Shown in pieces: positions 32,454 to 41,679 of a DNA stretch of 45,630 bases; position 1 is the stretch's first letter, and each line of letters starts with the position of its first letter. A program made the translations under genes and the position numbers. This DNA comes from Candidatus Poseidoniaceae archaeon. GTDB taxonomy: Archaea > Thermoplasmatota > Poseidoniia > Poseidoniales > Poseidoniaceae. The DNA is taken from NCBI GenBank assembly GCA_949373095.1, contig CASIBY010000003.1:1-45630 (forward strand), read 5' to 3'. The notes beneath the pieces are model-generated. The model saw nothing but the letters and a program-made list of their open reading frames with translations, had not been told where the DNA came from and did no database searches.

Positions 32454-34742
32454 TCAGCGAGTCGTCATCAATGTTCGTTCGCATTCTGCTAGGCGAGTTT
32501 TCGCAACAATATGATCCGGGTCTATCGCAAGGACTGCACGCCATGCTACCTCTGCTTCATCAAGACGCTCTGAATTGTGAAGAAGTGCAGCGATGTGTAG
32601 TCGAGCATCCAAATGTTGGCCATCGCACCGAACCGCTGCTTCAAAGTCAGAAAGAGCGTTGTCAATCTTAGACCATTCCAGGTAAAGAAGGCCTCGCTGA
32701 TGCCATGCTGGTGCATGTTCAGGAGAATGGCGCAGGGCTTCATTTAGCGGTGATTCTGCTCGCTCGGGTCGGTCCATACTCATGTAGCACGCTGCGAGTT
32801 GGGTGAGAGCATGAGTGTGGTGCGGAGCGGTCTCAAGGACATGACGAAGTTGTTTGCTTGCAAGTTCCCATTCCCCGAGCATCATGTGGCCTTCGGCCTT
32901 CCGAACGCGAGCGAGGGCGAGCATCGGAGCCATATCCAAAAGAATCTCTGCATCATCCAGTACGCTCCTGCCCTCATTCATTGCCATAGAGATAGAACTA
33001 CGATTCAATCGTGCACGAATATGCGCAGGGTCGATGCTTAGGCACTCAGTGAATTTTTGATGAGCCATTTCAAGGCGCCCTGTTCGGGCTGCTATGTTGC
33101 CGCGAACATAGGCTACAGTTGCGCTGGCTCCATGGACATCTGCTGCGTCAATGAAGCTTGAAGCAGCGTTAATGTCATTGGTATCTAGGGCCAGAAGAGC
33201 GGATTCAGAGGCGACAGAGGCATCGTTTTCATTCATTAAACGGCGGGCGCGAGCGAGGGATTCACTGGCAGCCTCAACGTCGCCGAGCATTCTCTGAGTA
33301 CGGGCAAGTCCCAACCATCCAACACCCAATTCTCGGTCAAGGGACAAAGCACCATTGAACGACTTGAGAGACGCGTCCAAGAGGGCGGTATCTGTTTGTC
33401 CTGTTCCATCACGATGACGGTCTGCATGCGCGAGATGGAGGCGGCCCTCTACGGTATGAAGAAGAGCGTGGTCAATGCCTTCTGGCGTGGATGAAAGAAG
33501 TTCTTGAGCCTCATCAATTCTGTGATTAAGAAGGAATTTTCCGGCGATTCTAGCACGAAGTTCTCCGTTCATTGGCTGTGCTTCAAGAGCACCCATGAGC
33601 GTTTCTTCGGCAGCAACTCCTGAACCTTCTAACTCCAAAAGTTCGGATTTAAGGAAAATGGTATTGACCCCCCCTGCATTCAGGGCAACTGCATGGGTTG
33701 CAGCCTTCAACGCGTTGCGTTCATTGCCTTTCACACCAGCAAGCAAGCGAGCTTTGAGAGCCCATGCTTCACCGCATTGCCGCTCTAGCGTCAAGCACCG
33801 TTCATTGGCTTCCAGAGCAAGTGGGAGTTCTCCCTCAGCCTCAAGTAAAAGAGCATAGGAAAGCCAATCCTCATGGCGACTTGGGTCTTCTGCAAGGGCC
33901 TGTTCAATCGCTTCAAGCGCTTCTGAACGAGCTCCAGCCCGGGCCCGTAGTCCCGATAACAAGGAGCGGTCTGCGGCAGTATCAACTCCAAGAGCTTCGA
34001 GACGGCGAACCGCACGTTCTGCTTCCTCATCTCCCATCGAGGCGAGAAGATGGGCGTGTGATCGAAGCAATGCTGGATCGTCAGGTGTAATTTTCATGCG
34101 AGCTTCTAGCCAATGACGATGCAATGCTTCATCGCCACGAAGTCGCGCAATGTATTCAAGACCCTCTACAATGCTCGCATGGCCTGGTGAGCGCTGATAG
34201 GCAATACCTAGAGCACTTTCTGCCCAAACGTGGTGTTGAATGTTGAGCGCTGCAAGCCCAAGGCGATGTGCGGTATCTGAATCCACTCTAAGGTCCGCCA
34301 TCGTATGATGATGTGCGTCCAGCAGGGCAAGGAGGCGCTTCAACATGGCTTGGTGTGTCGGAGTTAGTGACGAAATGCCTACTGCTTCAACAGTCTGATG
34401 TTGGACGATACTCGTCAGCGCATGGCATGTTTCCGAGATATCCATCGTCGCTCCGGTTGAATGTTCATGCCGATTCAAAAAGGCATGTACTGTGAGCGAT
34501 GCATCAATTTCTGGGTGGATGGCTCGTAAGGAATCCATGGTCTCTTGCAGGTCGTTGACCTGATGATGGGTATCTTCCGCAGAACGGTTGAGTTGGTGGA
34601 AGTGAGTTGCTTGTGATTCCCTCAGAAGAGTTTGCATATCAAGGAGGCGAATGACCCGTTTACTGGTGCTCAGCATCCAATATCCAACTGCACCAGCAGC
34701 ACTGAGTGTGGTTAATCCTACAACAACGGCAAAAGCGCTCAT
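32454..34742 (-). CDS. Membrane-anchored TPR-repeat protein
   Basis: The 762-residue product has an N-terminal membrane helix (FAVVVGLTTLSAAGAVGYWML, about residues 4-24), a helical region to about residue 150, and then about 14-16 tetratricopeptide-like 34-residue helix pairs. The last ones are canonical, e.g. AWHQRGLLYLEWSKIDNALSDFEAAVRCD and ARLHIAALLHNSERLDEAEVAWRAVLAIDPDH. TPR arrays bind other proteins, so it is a scaffold at the membrane. GGTGAGGG precedes the ATG. It is first in a minus-strand unit with the coiled-coil, redoxin and zinc-ribbon genes, and divergent from the 942-residue protein. Confidence 0.9.
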   Translation of the reverse strand: MSAFAVVVGLTTLSAAGAVGYWMLSTSKRVIRLLDMQTLLRESQATHFHQLNRSAEDTHHQVNDLQETMDSLRAIHPEIDASLTVHAFLNRHEHSTGATMDISETCHALTSIVQHQTVEAVGISSLTPTHQAMLKRLLALLDAHHHTMADLRVDSDTAHRLGLAALNIQHHVWAESALGIAYQRSPGHASIVEGLEYIARLRGDEALHRHWLEARMKITPDDPALLRSHAHLLASMGDEEAERAVRRLEALGVDTAADRSLLSGLRARAGARSEALEAIEQALAEDPSRHEDWLSYALLLEAEGELPLALEANERCLTLERQCGEAWALKARLLAGVKGNERNALKAATHAVALNAGGVNTIFLKSELLELEGSGVAAEETLMGALEAQPMNGELRARIAGKFLLNHRIDEAQELLSSTPEGIDHALLHTVEGRLHLAHADRHRDGTGQTDTALLDASLKSFNGALSLDRELGVGWLGLARTQRMLGDVEAASESLARARRLMNENDASVASESALLALDTNDINAASSFIDAADVHGASATVAYVRGNIAARTGRLEMAHQKFTECLSIDPAHIRARLNRSSISMAMNEGRSVLDDAEILLDMAPMLALARVRKAEGHMMLGEWELASKQLRHVLETAPHHTHALTQLAACYMSMDRPERAESPLNEALRHSPEHAPAWHQRGLLYLEWSKIDNALSDFEAAVRCDGQHLDARLHIAALLHNSERLDEAEVAWRAVLAIDPDHIVAKTRLAECERTLMTTR

Positions 34743-34923
34743 TGACCCTCACCCGTCCGATGTGCCTTTATGGTCTGCGGCGAAAAGATGGGGTGATATG
34801 CCTATTTAGGAGGTCTTTATTATTCCCCGAATTGGTCAATTGAAAGGAAATTAAGCATTTTTCCATCCCACCTTTGCTCACATTCAAAGGCTCCCTGTAA
34901 CGAAGCAGGTTTGGTGAGGTCGG
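34743..34923. promoter_or_regulatory. Divergent intergenic region between TPR and coiled-coil genes
   Basis: The 181-base gap has ribosome sites at both ends (GGTGAGGG leftward, GGTGAGG rightward five bases before the ATG at 34924). CATAAAGG on the minus strand about 30 bases before the TPR ATG may be its TATA box. The middle is A/T-rich with no clear operator. Confidence 0.4.
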
Positions 34924-37752
34924 ATGACAGATAAGGCCGAGGAGGACGTTTGGTATTCAGAACGTCTTGAATCCCTTGTTCGGTTCGGATTTCAGCGAGC
35001 GCACGTAGAGACTTTTCTGCATGAAGATGAAGCCCATGTCGTGGACCGATTGGCGTGGCTAGAAGCACGACGGGAACAAGCTTCTCAAATTGAAGACCGA
35101 ATCGTCTCATTCAGGGCAGAACATCCTCATCATGATGTCGATTTTTCATTGACTACCGAGGCGCTTACTGACCCTTTTGCTGTAGATGATGCGCATTCAT
35201 CATTTGAACGGATGATGACTCAACATGCGCCTTGGGAACCGGCTTTGGAACGCGGAAAGGTGGCTTGGCATGATTTCGGATTGGGGGAGGATTGGAGTCG
35301 CCTCTATCAGCGATTAGCGAACTTGGACGCCTCGAGTGCCACCTCGATTCAAATCCTATATCCCTTATTTGGCCACCCAGAGCGCTTTGATGAACTGTTT
35401 CGCCATTTGGACATCATCGAAATGGATGAAGACCGTCAACGGAGCGTCATGAGACAAGGTTATGATTCCTTGAAAACGATGGGTTACAATCTTCCTAGCA
35501 TTGAACACCATTCGCTGATGGATGCCTTTGCAGTGATTGAAAAATGGCAGGATTTCCACCATACGTCTGAGCAACTCAAATTATCAATCACCCAGCTTGT
35601 CACGCCCTTTGATAGAGAATTGAGTCAAAATTTGGAACGTCGTCGCTCTTCGCTAACCAGTATTGAGCAAGTTGACGAACTCCATGAGATAGAAAAAGAA
35701 GTCAACCGTTTGGGGCAGACATTTGAAGACCGTAGATTGGAAGTCTCGGCAGTTATTCAGGAATGGAGAGGGCTGGGGATTATATTTCCTCACGAAGGAG
35801 ATCTACATCCGAGTGAATTGATGGAATGGGAAGCCAACTTGGAATCAATAAAAGATTCTATTGACGAACATTTGGGCTTAGTTGAGCGGTGGCATCGCTT
35901 TGAAAGGTATTGGCCAAGCCGTGTTGAAACGAGTAGAAAATGGGTTGGTCAGCTTGAACATAGTGATGATTTACAGGACGCTGTGGACGAGTTAGATCAA
36001 CTTTGGAAACAATTGGAACTTGATGGTCTCTCACTTATAGATCACTTTGAGGGCGCAGGGTTGGTTCTGGACGAGTGGCGCCAAAGACTGTTTGAAGATC
36101 CATTGAGAACCATGGAATTGTTAACCCATACGCGGCCGAAGTGGGATCGAGCGGTTTCTATCATCGAGAATTTAGAATCTATCGACGTATCTTTTGAAGG
36201 TGCGGATGGGACAACTGGGCGTGTCAGATTGTTGCGAGAAACTGAACTCAGCGTGGAATTGATGGATGAGTCGGAGCGCTTCATCCACGAGCGAACGCGA
36301 AGAAATAACCGCCATCGCGACATGCTAAATAGAGAGCTTGCAGACCTAAGGATCGCAGATAAAATCGGCACTGAACGGGACACGTCGGCTATGAGCCTCA
36401 ATGAATTTGAAAGTTATATTGCCGCATTACAGCGTTCGGATTCAGCAGCAACTTTGGAAACTGCTTCATCAATTCCAACCCGATTCATATCACAGTTGAA
36501 CCGTGAGGTTGAGCAACTTAAGGAGGTGGGGTGGGATGTTGAAGACTGGCTTTCGTCCTTACCCGACCATCCAGGAGATGTTGCCCGCCAACTCAATTTA
36601 GCACGGCAGCATATCCAGCATCATGAAGTGTTGAGGCGCCGACTTCAGTATCTCCCGTGGAATAAGGACGTCAATCTAGCATTGCAACTTGAATTGGATT
36701 TGAGGCGCCCCTCCCGCTTGCCTTCACTCAGTGAAAAGATTCCTGCATTATCAGCACACCTTGCGCAACGAGCCGTGGAAGACGAATCTTTTGAACTAAA
36801 ATTATGGAAACCAAAAATTGCTCGTCCCACCTTAGTTCCACTCCATGAGAGAGAACGGTCCGTTCAAGCACCCGGAGACACACTTGATGACGCTCATGAA
36901 GCCATGCTTGAAGCAATGGAGCCTCACGAACAAGAAGAGAACGTTGGGGCTGCAGAAGAATCCACTCTTCCAGCCTTAGAGCAACCCTCAACTCTGAAAG
37001 GAGATAGCGACCCCGTTGAAAATCCTCCAGAAGTACAACATGTCAAAGCCCCTCCTGAAACTCCTCCAGAAGTACAACATGTCAAAGCCCCTCCTGAAAC
37101 TCCTCCAGAAGTACAACATGTCGAAGCCCCTCCTGCAAGCGAAGCGAAGGTGGTTGTGAAGCGGGATGAGCAACTGAATGAAAAGATGGTGAATGAGCCT
37201 TTGATGCCTTCACCTAAGGGCATAGTAGTTGAACCTCAAGAAGCAAATGGTGAGGGGGCTTCTTCCGCTTTGAAGGCCCTCACAACATTGCTCTCTCAAC
37301 TCGGTTTGACCGAAGCCGCACATTCAACCGAGCATGTCGGCCTCAATGCAATGGGAGACGTGCGGAGAGCAATTGCAGGGCACGTGAATGTCACTCCTCG
37401 GGATGTTCGCATTGCTCGCTTACTACGAATTACGTTGAGATGTTTACCTGATGGTAGTGGAGATGACCGGCAGCGAGCCGAGGTGTTGCAGGTCCTCTCA
37501 AACTCGATTAAGCCCCTTAAAAAGTGGATGCGCCATCGGTTAGAATCCCGTCACTCAGGAGCAAGTGGCGACCTTTTGAAAGATGCTGCTGAACTTGGGA
37601 CTGCCCTCACTCGAATCCCGGGGCCAGGCCGAAGGGTTCCCATGGTGCAGGACGAATATGTTCTGCCTCACGAGCTTAGTGAGATCAAAATAGAAGCTCA
37701 ACGCCTCTACGACGCAATTGTCTTGCCTTCTGCAGGCGGCGTTGCTGCCTGA
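34924..37752 (+). CDS. Large cytoplasmic coiled-coil protein, unrecognised
   Basis: The 942-residue product has no signal or membrane helix. Residues about 1-640 are long acidic helices with regular Leu and Trp spacing (EEWRGLG- and DELDQLWKQLELDGLS-like segments), suggesting spectrin-like or coiled-coil bundles. Residues about 650-780 are disordered and contain three copies of a 13-residue PPEVQHVKAPPET unit. A compact helical domain follows (about 785-942), beginning SALKALTTLLSQLGLTEAA and including RDVRIARLLRITLRCLPDG. No family was recognised. Together with the divergent TPR protein it may form a lineage-specific structural assembly. Confidence 0.85.
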   Translation: MTDKAEEDVWYSERLESLVRFGFQRAHVETFLHEDEAHVVDRLAWLEARREQASQIEDRIVSFRAEHPHHDVDFSLTTEALTDPFAVDDAHSSFERMMTQHAPWEPALERGKVAWHDFGLGEDWSRLYQRLANLDASSATSIQILYPLFGHPERFDELFRHLDIIEMDEDRQRSVMRQGYDSLKTMGYNLPSIEHHSLMDAFAVIEKWQDFHHTSEQLKLSITQLVTPFDRELSQNLERRRSSLTSIEQVDELHEIEKEVNRLGQTFEDRRLEVSAVIQEWRGLGIIFPHEGDLHPSELMEWEANLESIKDSIDEHLGLVERWHRFERYWPSRVETSRKWVGQLEHSDDLQDAVDELDQLWKQLELDGLSLIDHFEGAGLVLDEWRQRLFEDPLRTMELLTHTRPKWDRAVSIIENLESIDVSFEGADGTTGRVRLLRETELSVELMDESERFIHERTRRNNRHRDMLNRELADLRIADKIGTERDTSAMSLNEFESYIAALQRSDSAATLETASSIPTRFISQLNREVEQLKEVGWDVEDWLSSLPDHPGDVARQLNLARQHIQHHEVLRRRLQYLPWNKDVNLALQLELDLRRPSRLPSLSEKIPALSAHLAQRAVEDESFELKLWKPKIARPTLVPLHERERSVQAPGDTLDDAHEAMLEAMEPHEQEENVGAAEESTLPALEQPSTLKGDSDPVENPPEVQHVKAPPETPPEVQHVKAPPETPPEVQHVEAPPASEAKVVVKRDEQLNEKMVNEPLMPSPKGIVVEPQEANGEGASSALKALTTLLSQLGLTEAAHSTEHVGLNAMGDVRRAIAGHVNVTPRDVRIARLLRITLRCLPDGSGDDRQRAEVLQVLSNSIKPLKKWMRHRLESRHSGASGDLLKDAAELGTALTRIPGPGRRVPMVQDEYVLPHELSEIKIEAQRLYDAIVLPSAGGVAA
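37024..37140 (+). repeat. Three tandem 39-base repeats
   Basis: Copies at 37024-37062, 37063-37101 and 37102-37140 encode PPEVQHVKAPPET. The first two are identical and the third differs at a few bases near its end, which indicates recent in-frame duplication in the disordered linker. Confidence 0.92.
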
Positions 37753-37753
37753 A

Positions 37754-38815
37754 TCAATCCCACAACGGGTCCAGAGGCGGCGCCCCAACTTGCGACACAG
37801 GTGGTGGAAGCGGAGGGGGTGGGAGAGAACTGAATGGAACCAATGCTGGAGCTGCGGGTGCCGGTGGCAACGGAAGGGGTTGGGGAATTGGTGCTGCTAC
37901 GGGCGGTGGAGGTATTTTCCCTTGAGTCGCCGTAACGGGAGGTCCTGCTAGAGGAATAGGGTGGAGTGCTGGTGGGGCGGGAATTTGCGACGGAATGGGC
38001 AGCTGTCCAATGCTTGGGAGAGGTTGTCCGGCCGGGGCAGGTAATTCCTTAACGGGTTCAATCGCGGGTGGTCGTATTGGTTGCTTCATGGACTCTACGA
38101 TAACGTTAATGTGTTCCGTATCTAGTTCTCCGTCCCGTAGGAAGCCGACGAACGCCGGCCCTAGAAGGGCGGTACTGTTGTAGATCAAGAACGGGCTTTG
38201 CATCCATCCTGAGAGATAAAAGTCATGACGTCCCCCGTGGTCAGAAAAGGAAATACGATGTAAATCCAATTTAGCCAATAGTATTCCTGCGAATCCAGCC
38301 AAAATGAATGCTCCTCCACCAATCATGGGGAGGCTAGTAAACATCATCAGCCAAACAAATAAGCCAAAACCAATCGAGCACGCCCAAATCGGCATGAGGC
38401 GTTGAAAAATATCGAGGTGTGTGTGCGAATATCCAGAAATGTGCTCCTTGACCAGGGCCATACGCACGTTGAGGCGGCGAATACCGTCTGCATCGTACCG
38501 GGACTCTACCATCCTCATCAGTTTTTCATCGACAATAAGGGATGTTGATTGATGCCCAGATATATGTTGGCTCAAAGGAAACTCTGTTACCGTTTCACCT
38601 TGGAGAGCCAAAATAGGGGCTGCTCGAACAGGGAATGACCATTCTGTGGATGTTTTGTCGTCTTCGTTAGCCTCGGAATCGAGATCATCTCCCTCTTCCA
38701 CACCATCATTGTGAACGTTGTCAGGTTGAGCTTCCTCGCTGAAAGGGACGTCATGCGAAGAAGGAGTTTCTTCTTCCTCTTGCGCGGGCCAGTCCGTAGC
38801 AATGTCTTCGTCCAT
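37754..38815 (-). CDS. Membrane protein with acidic N-terminus and Pro-rich tail
   Basis: The 353-residue product has a highly acidic disordered N-terminus (residues 1-58), a helical region, two membrane helices (about 141-160 IWACSIGFGLFVWLMMF and 163-183 MIGGGAFILAGFAGILLAKL), a beta-like segment (RISFSDHGGRHDFYLSGW) and a tail from about 247 that is mostly Pro and Ala (IPPPPVAAPIPQPLPLPP). Pro-rich tails bind other proteins or cross the cell wall. No family was recognised. It follows dnaG by 41 bases and converges on the 942-residue gene, whose stop nearly touches its own. Confidence 0.75.
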   Translation of the reverse strand: MDEDIATDWPAQEEEETPSSHDVPFSEEAQPDNVHNDGVEEGDDLDSEANEDDKTSTEWSFPVRAAPILALQGETVTEFPLSQHISGHQSTSLIVDEKLMRMVESRYDADGIRRLNVRMALVKEHISGYSHTHLDIFQRLMPIWACSIGFGLFVWLMMFTSLPMIGGGAFILAGFAGILLAKLDLHRISFSDHGGRHDFYLSGWMQSPFLIYNSTALLGPAFVGFLRDGELDTEHINVIVESMKQPIRPPAIEPVKELPAPAGQPLPSIGQLPIPSQIPAPPALHPIPLAGPPVTATQGKIPPPPVAAPIPQPLPLPPAPAAPALVPFSSLPPPPLPPPVSQVGAPPLDPLWD

Positions 38816-38856
38816 AGTCGGGCAAAGCCGATGTTGCTTTTCAACGAACCGCTCAT

Positions 38857-40107
38857 TCAGCGGTGGACTTCAGAAAGCCAAATCTTCACGCCTTCTGGAG
38901 CTTTGAAATCCTTGCCTTCTTTGGTACCAATCAGTGTAGAAGCGGTTGATTGATTGATGTAATCAAGTACCTTTCCAGTCACAGGTCCGTTGAAGATTAC
39001 AGCTTCTGCCTCTTCGGATTCGGTCATTGCTGACTCAAGCTTCGAGGGTCCAATTTGTTCGGAAAATGTACCATCAGCAAATCGAATGACAGCTTTGTTC
39101 TTGCCGAGATCCTCTGCCATGTCAAACAATTCTTGAATGTCAGCTGGAGCGAGTTCGACTTCCTCAGCACTGAACTCTTCATCCATGTCCTTGTCCCAAT
39201 CATTATCTTTTTCACCGCCGAACTTTTCGTTATCTTTGGCTTCCTTGTTGTCAAGTTGGTGCTTAAATTTAGCAGCATCAACCTTCTTTTGAAGACGCAT
39301 GGTAACGGTCTTTTGTGGTAACAATTCCCATTCTTGGCCAACGGGTGCTTGAGCTACATGGTCGACCTTCATCATATCATATAGTTGTAAGAATAGCATC
39401 TCACCGCCACGGTCACCATCAATGGCAACGGTGACGCTTTCCTTGCTGTTTGCCAGATCAATCAATTCTTGCTTGATGTTGCCGGAGCCATCAGCGCTGA
39501 TGGCATTCTTCAGACCACAGTTCAACAAGTTTCGAACATCGTTTCGACCTTCCACGATAATCAGGGAAGATGATGATTCAACGTTTGGCCCAGATGTTAA
39601 TCCGTGGAAGGAGGTTGCAGTTCCAGTCGTGAGTACTGAGCGAACTTCTTCGATTACAGTCTTTGACGCGGCTTCCCCAGAGTTGACAAGGGAGAGAAGG
39701 AGTTCCTTTGCTCGGTCAACAACAGCAGTTCTCTTCGTTGCACGAATGTCGCTAATTTCAACAACTTTGATGATGGAGTTGCAGGGTCCAATTCGGTCGA
39801 TTGTTTCTAACGCACTACCGATGATAGCGGTCTCAACGTTATCCATGCTGCTTGGAATGATGATCGTTCCATGCACTTTTCCGTTCTTGGTTTCCATTTC
39901 AACATCAACGTGTCCGATACGAGCGGTGCGTTGGAGTTTTCGAAGTTCAAGTTCATCGCCAAGAAGTCCTTCGGTTTGGCCCATTATGGCCCCGATGATG
40001 TCCTTGCGTTGGACCGTTCCGTTCACTTTAATATCGGCTCGAATTTGATATTTCATAGCCTTGCCTTTTGAATTTCCGCCGCCAGGGCGACCGTTGTTTC
40101 TTCCCAT
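38857..40107 (-). CDS. dnaG: Archaeal DnaG (Toprim-domain primase / exosome-associated protein)
   Basis: From the ATG at 40107, with GAGGA seven bases upstream, the product is 416 residues. It has the archaeal DnaG order: an N-terminal KYQIRADIKVNGTVQRKDIIGAIMGQTEGLLG region, then the Toprim core with SLIIVEGRNDVRNLL (catalytic Glu) and TVAIDGDRGGEML (metal-binding DxD), and a C-terminal acidic region. No zinc finger, as expected in archaea. In archaea DnaG has primase activity and is also a subunit of the RNA exosome. It is divergent from the TerB-like operon and precedes the Pro-rich membrane protein. Confidence 0.97.
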   Translation of the reverse strand: MGRNNGRPGGGNSKGKAMKYQIRADIKVNGTVQRKDIIGAIMGQTEGLLGDELELRKLQRTARIGHVDVEMETKNGKVHGTIIIPSSMDNVETAIIGSALETIDRIGPCNSIIKVVEISDIRATKRTAVVDRAKELLLSLVNSGEAASKTVIEEVRSVLTTGTATSFHGLTSGPNVESSSSLIIVEGRNDVRNLLNCGLKNAISADGSGNIKQELIDLANSKESVTVAIDGDRGGEMLFLQLYDMMKVDHVAQAPVGQEWELLPQKTVTMRLQKKVDAAKFKHQLDNKEAKDNEKFGGEKDNDWDKDMDEEFSAEEVELAPADIQELFDMAEDLGKNKAVIRFADGTFSEQIGPSKLESAMTESEEAEAVIFNGPVTGKVLDYINQSTASTLIGTKEGKDFKAPEGVKIWLSEVHR

Positions 40108-40304
40108 GAGAATTCCTCTTTTTCTTACGAACACATGAACCTCGCAAATCAGTGCCGAACTATCTGTTCGGAGCTGTTATTTGCAGCCATCCTCGGAAGG
40201 ATGAAGTGAATGTGAACAGATATCCCAGCAGCCTACCCCTTTTGAATCCTCTCCACAAACGAAACCCCCCTATAGCGTTTTTTTGGAACGGATTATTCAA
40301 GTGG

Positions 40305-40814
40305 ATGAAGTTCTTGGATGAACATGTGTCATCGCCGGAACTCGGGAGTTTGGATGTTTTCCGTTCCACCGTTGAGGTCATGCTCATTGATGGCGTCCTC
40401 ACCCGAGAAGAGAAGCGCTTAATCATCAAACTCGCCAACGTTTTGGAATTAACTCCTGACGAGCCCGCCTACATTTATGAGGCCATTCAAACCAAACAAG
40501 ACACTCGGCCTGGTCCTTTGGTATCCCCTGAAGTTATGCGCTCAATTTACACAAAGGTGTTTGAGGTCGCTATCGTCAACGCCTCACTTTCCCGGGATGA
40601 ATTTCGTGTCCTCGCCCATCTGCGTTCACAATTTGACATTGACGACGACCAGCATAAAGACATTGAAGCCGAGTTACGAGAAATGGTCAAAGAAAAATAT
40701 GAAGATGCTGCCGTCATTGACACGCTAATGAATACCTTGCGGGATTCGGTTGGAATGGTAGGGGACCTCTTTGATACGTTCAGAAAACGAATCAATGAGG
40801 GTGACACCCGTTGA
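40305..40814 (+). CDS. TerB-like helical protein
   Basis: From the ATG at 40305 the product is 169 residues; a longer frame upstream to 40152 lies in poorly coding sequence. The part VFRSTVEVMLIDGVLTREEKRLIIKLANVLELTPDE matches the TerB/DjlA-N pattern (a helix, then DGxLTxEExxxL). A second similar unit follows (VFEVAIVNASLSRDEFRVLAHLRSQFDIDDDQ), so two TerB-like halves are likely. The C-terminus is an amphipathic helix. TerB-like proteins are linked to metal or stress responses, though the exact role is unknown. Its stop overlaps the next start (TTGA), indicating coupling. Confidence 0.75.
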   Translation: MKFLDEHVSSPELGSLDVFRSTVEVMLIDGVLTREEKRLIIKLANVLELTPDEPAYIYEAIQTKQDTRPGPLVSPEVMRSIYTKVFEVAIVNASLSRDEFRVLAHLRSQFDIDDDQHKDIEAELREMVKEKYEDAAVIDTLMNTLRDSVGMVGDLFDTFRKRINEGDTR

Positions 40815-41434
40815 ATCCTCACCTCGATGACTGGTTGGAATCCCAACCCACTTCGTTGCTGAAGTCCAAACGTAAGATGATGAAGTTCCTCAAGCAAGCC
40901 TACGGGGTTTGTGTCGGCAATTTTGCGAACAAACCAAGAACCGACATCACTGCCCAGAACGGGACTTTTTCATTTCATATGGGCAGTCCTTTACCGGATT
41001 TACGTCAAATTAGTTCCTGGATGCTAACCCATTCACCAAACCAGCGAAAATTGGCAAAGCTCATCCCGGCTCTTTGGAAACGACATGGGCGGGAAGATGT
41101 TTCTATGGCTGGGTTATTTCTTGCAAATCTATCGTTAGAGAACCTTGCTCAAGACCCTTGGATGGCGTTTATTCACCTTCTACAGAGAAAAGAGCCACTA
41201 TCAGCAGTACTCGAAGTCGCGGAAGAGATCGTTCGTGGAGGCCATACTTCTCCAACCGATGAATGGTTGATTGCAGCAAGTGAACAAAGCCCTCACTGGC
41301 ATCAATACTGTGTTCTTTTCTTATCGCTTAGAAAGGAGCAAACTGCTGCATCACGCTACCTCATTTCGGCCGCTCCAAAAGGTGGAGAACTGTTCGAACG
41401 AATCCGTGAACGCTTGCTCGCAGCGGAGCATTGA
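40811..41434 (+). CDS. Hypothetical helical protein, possibly HEAT/AlkD-like
   Basis: The 207-residue product starts at a TTG overlapping the upstream stop. It has a basic N-terminus (LLKSKRKMMKFLKQAYGVCVGNF) followed by all-helical sequence. The region IPALWKRHGREDVSMAGLFLANL looks a little like the repeat of AlkD-type DNA-glycosylases (LWxSxxHExRxLA), but the match is weak and no catalytic residues could be assigned. It is second of four coupled genes (TerB-like, this, the 78-residue protein, mobA). Confidence 0.65.
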   Translation: MNPHLDDWLESQPTSLLKSKRKMMKFLKQAYGVCVGNFANKPRTDITAQNGTFSFHMGSPLPDLRQISSWMLTHSPNQRKLAKLIPALWKRHGREDVSMAGLFLANLSLENLAQDPWMAFIHLLQRKEPLSAVLEVAEEIVRGGHTSPTDEWLIAASEQSPHWHQYCVLFLSLRKEQTAASRYLISAAPKGGELFERIRERLLAAEH

Positions 41435-41670
41435 TGGACATCTTACAAAGTGTGTTGACCATGACGGAACGGTTCCTTCCAGCAGAAGACCCTGTTCTTG
41501 AGAGTGTTTTGCGATGGACGGTAGACCGAGATGCGCGTGATGTACGACGTCTCCTTGAATGGTTACCAGAGGCTCGTTCTAGTCGAGAAAGAAAGGCGCT
41601 TCTTGATCGTGTCCGGGGCTTACTCAAAGAATTAGAAGAGGCGTTAAATCAGCTTGACGGTATGCACTGA
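41434..41670 (+). CDS. Small hypothetical helical protein
   Basis: The ATG at 41434 overlaps the upstream stop (TGATG) and gives 78 residues. The product is an acidic/basic mix of helices (DPVLESVLRWTVDRDARDVRRLLEWLPEAR, then LLDRVRGLLKELEEALNQLDG), likely a helical hairpin. It is not recognised. Its place between two tightly packed genes supports it as real. Confidence 0.7.
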   Translation: MDILQSVLTMTERFLPAEDPVLESVLRWTVDRDARDVRRLLEWLPEARSSRERKALLDRVRGLLKELEEALNQLDGMH

Positions 41671-41679
41671 GGGGCTTTC

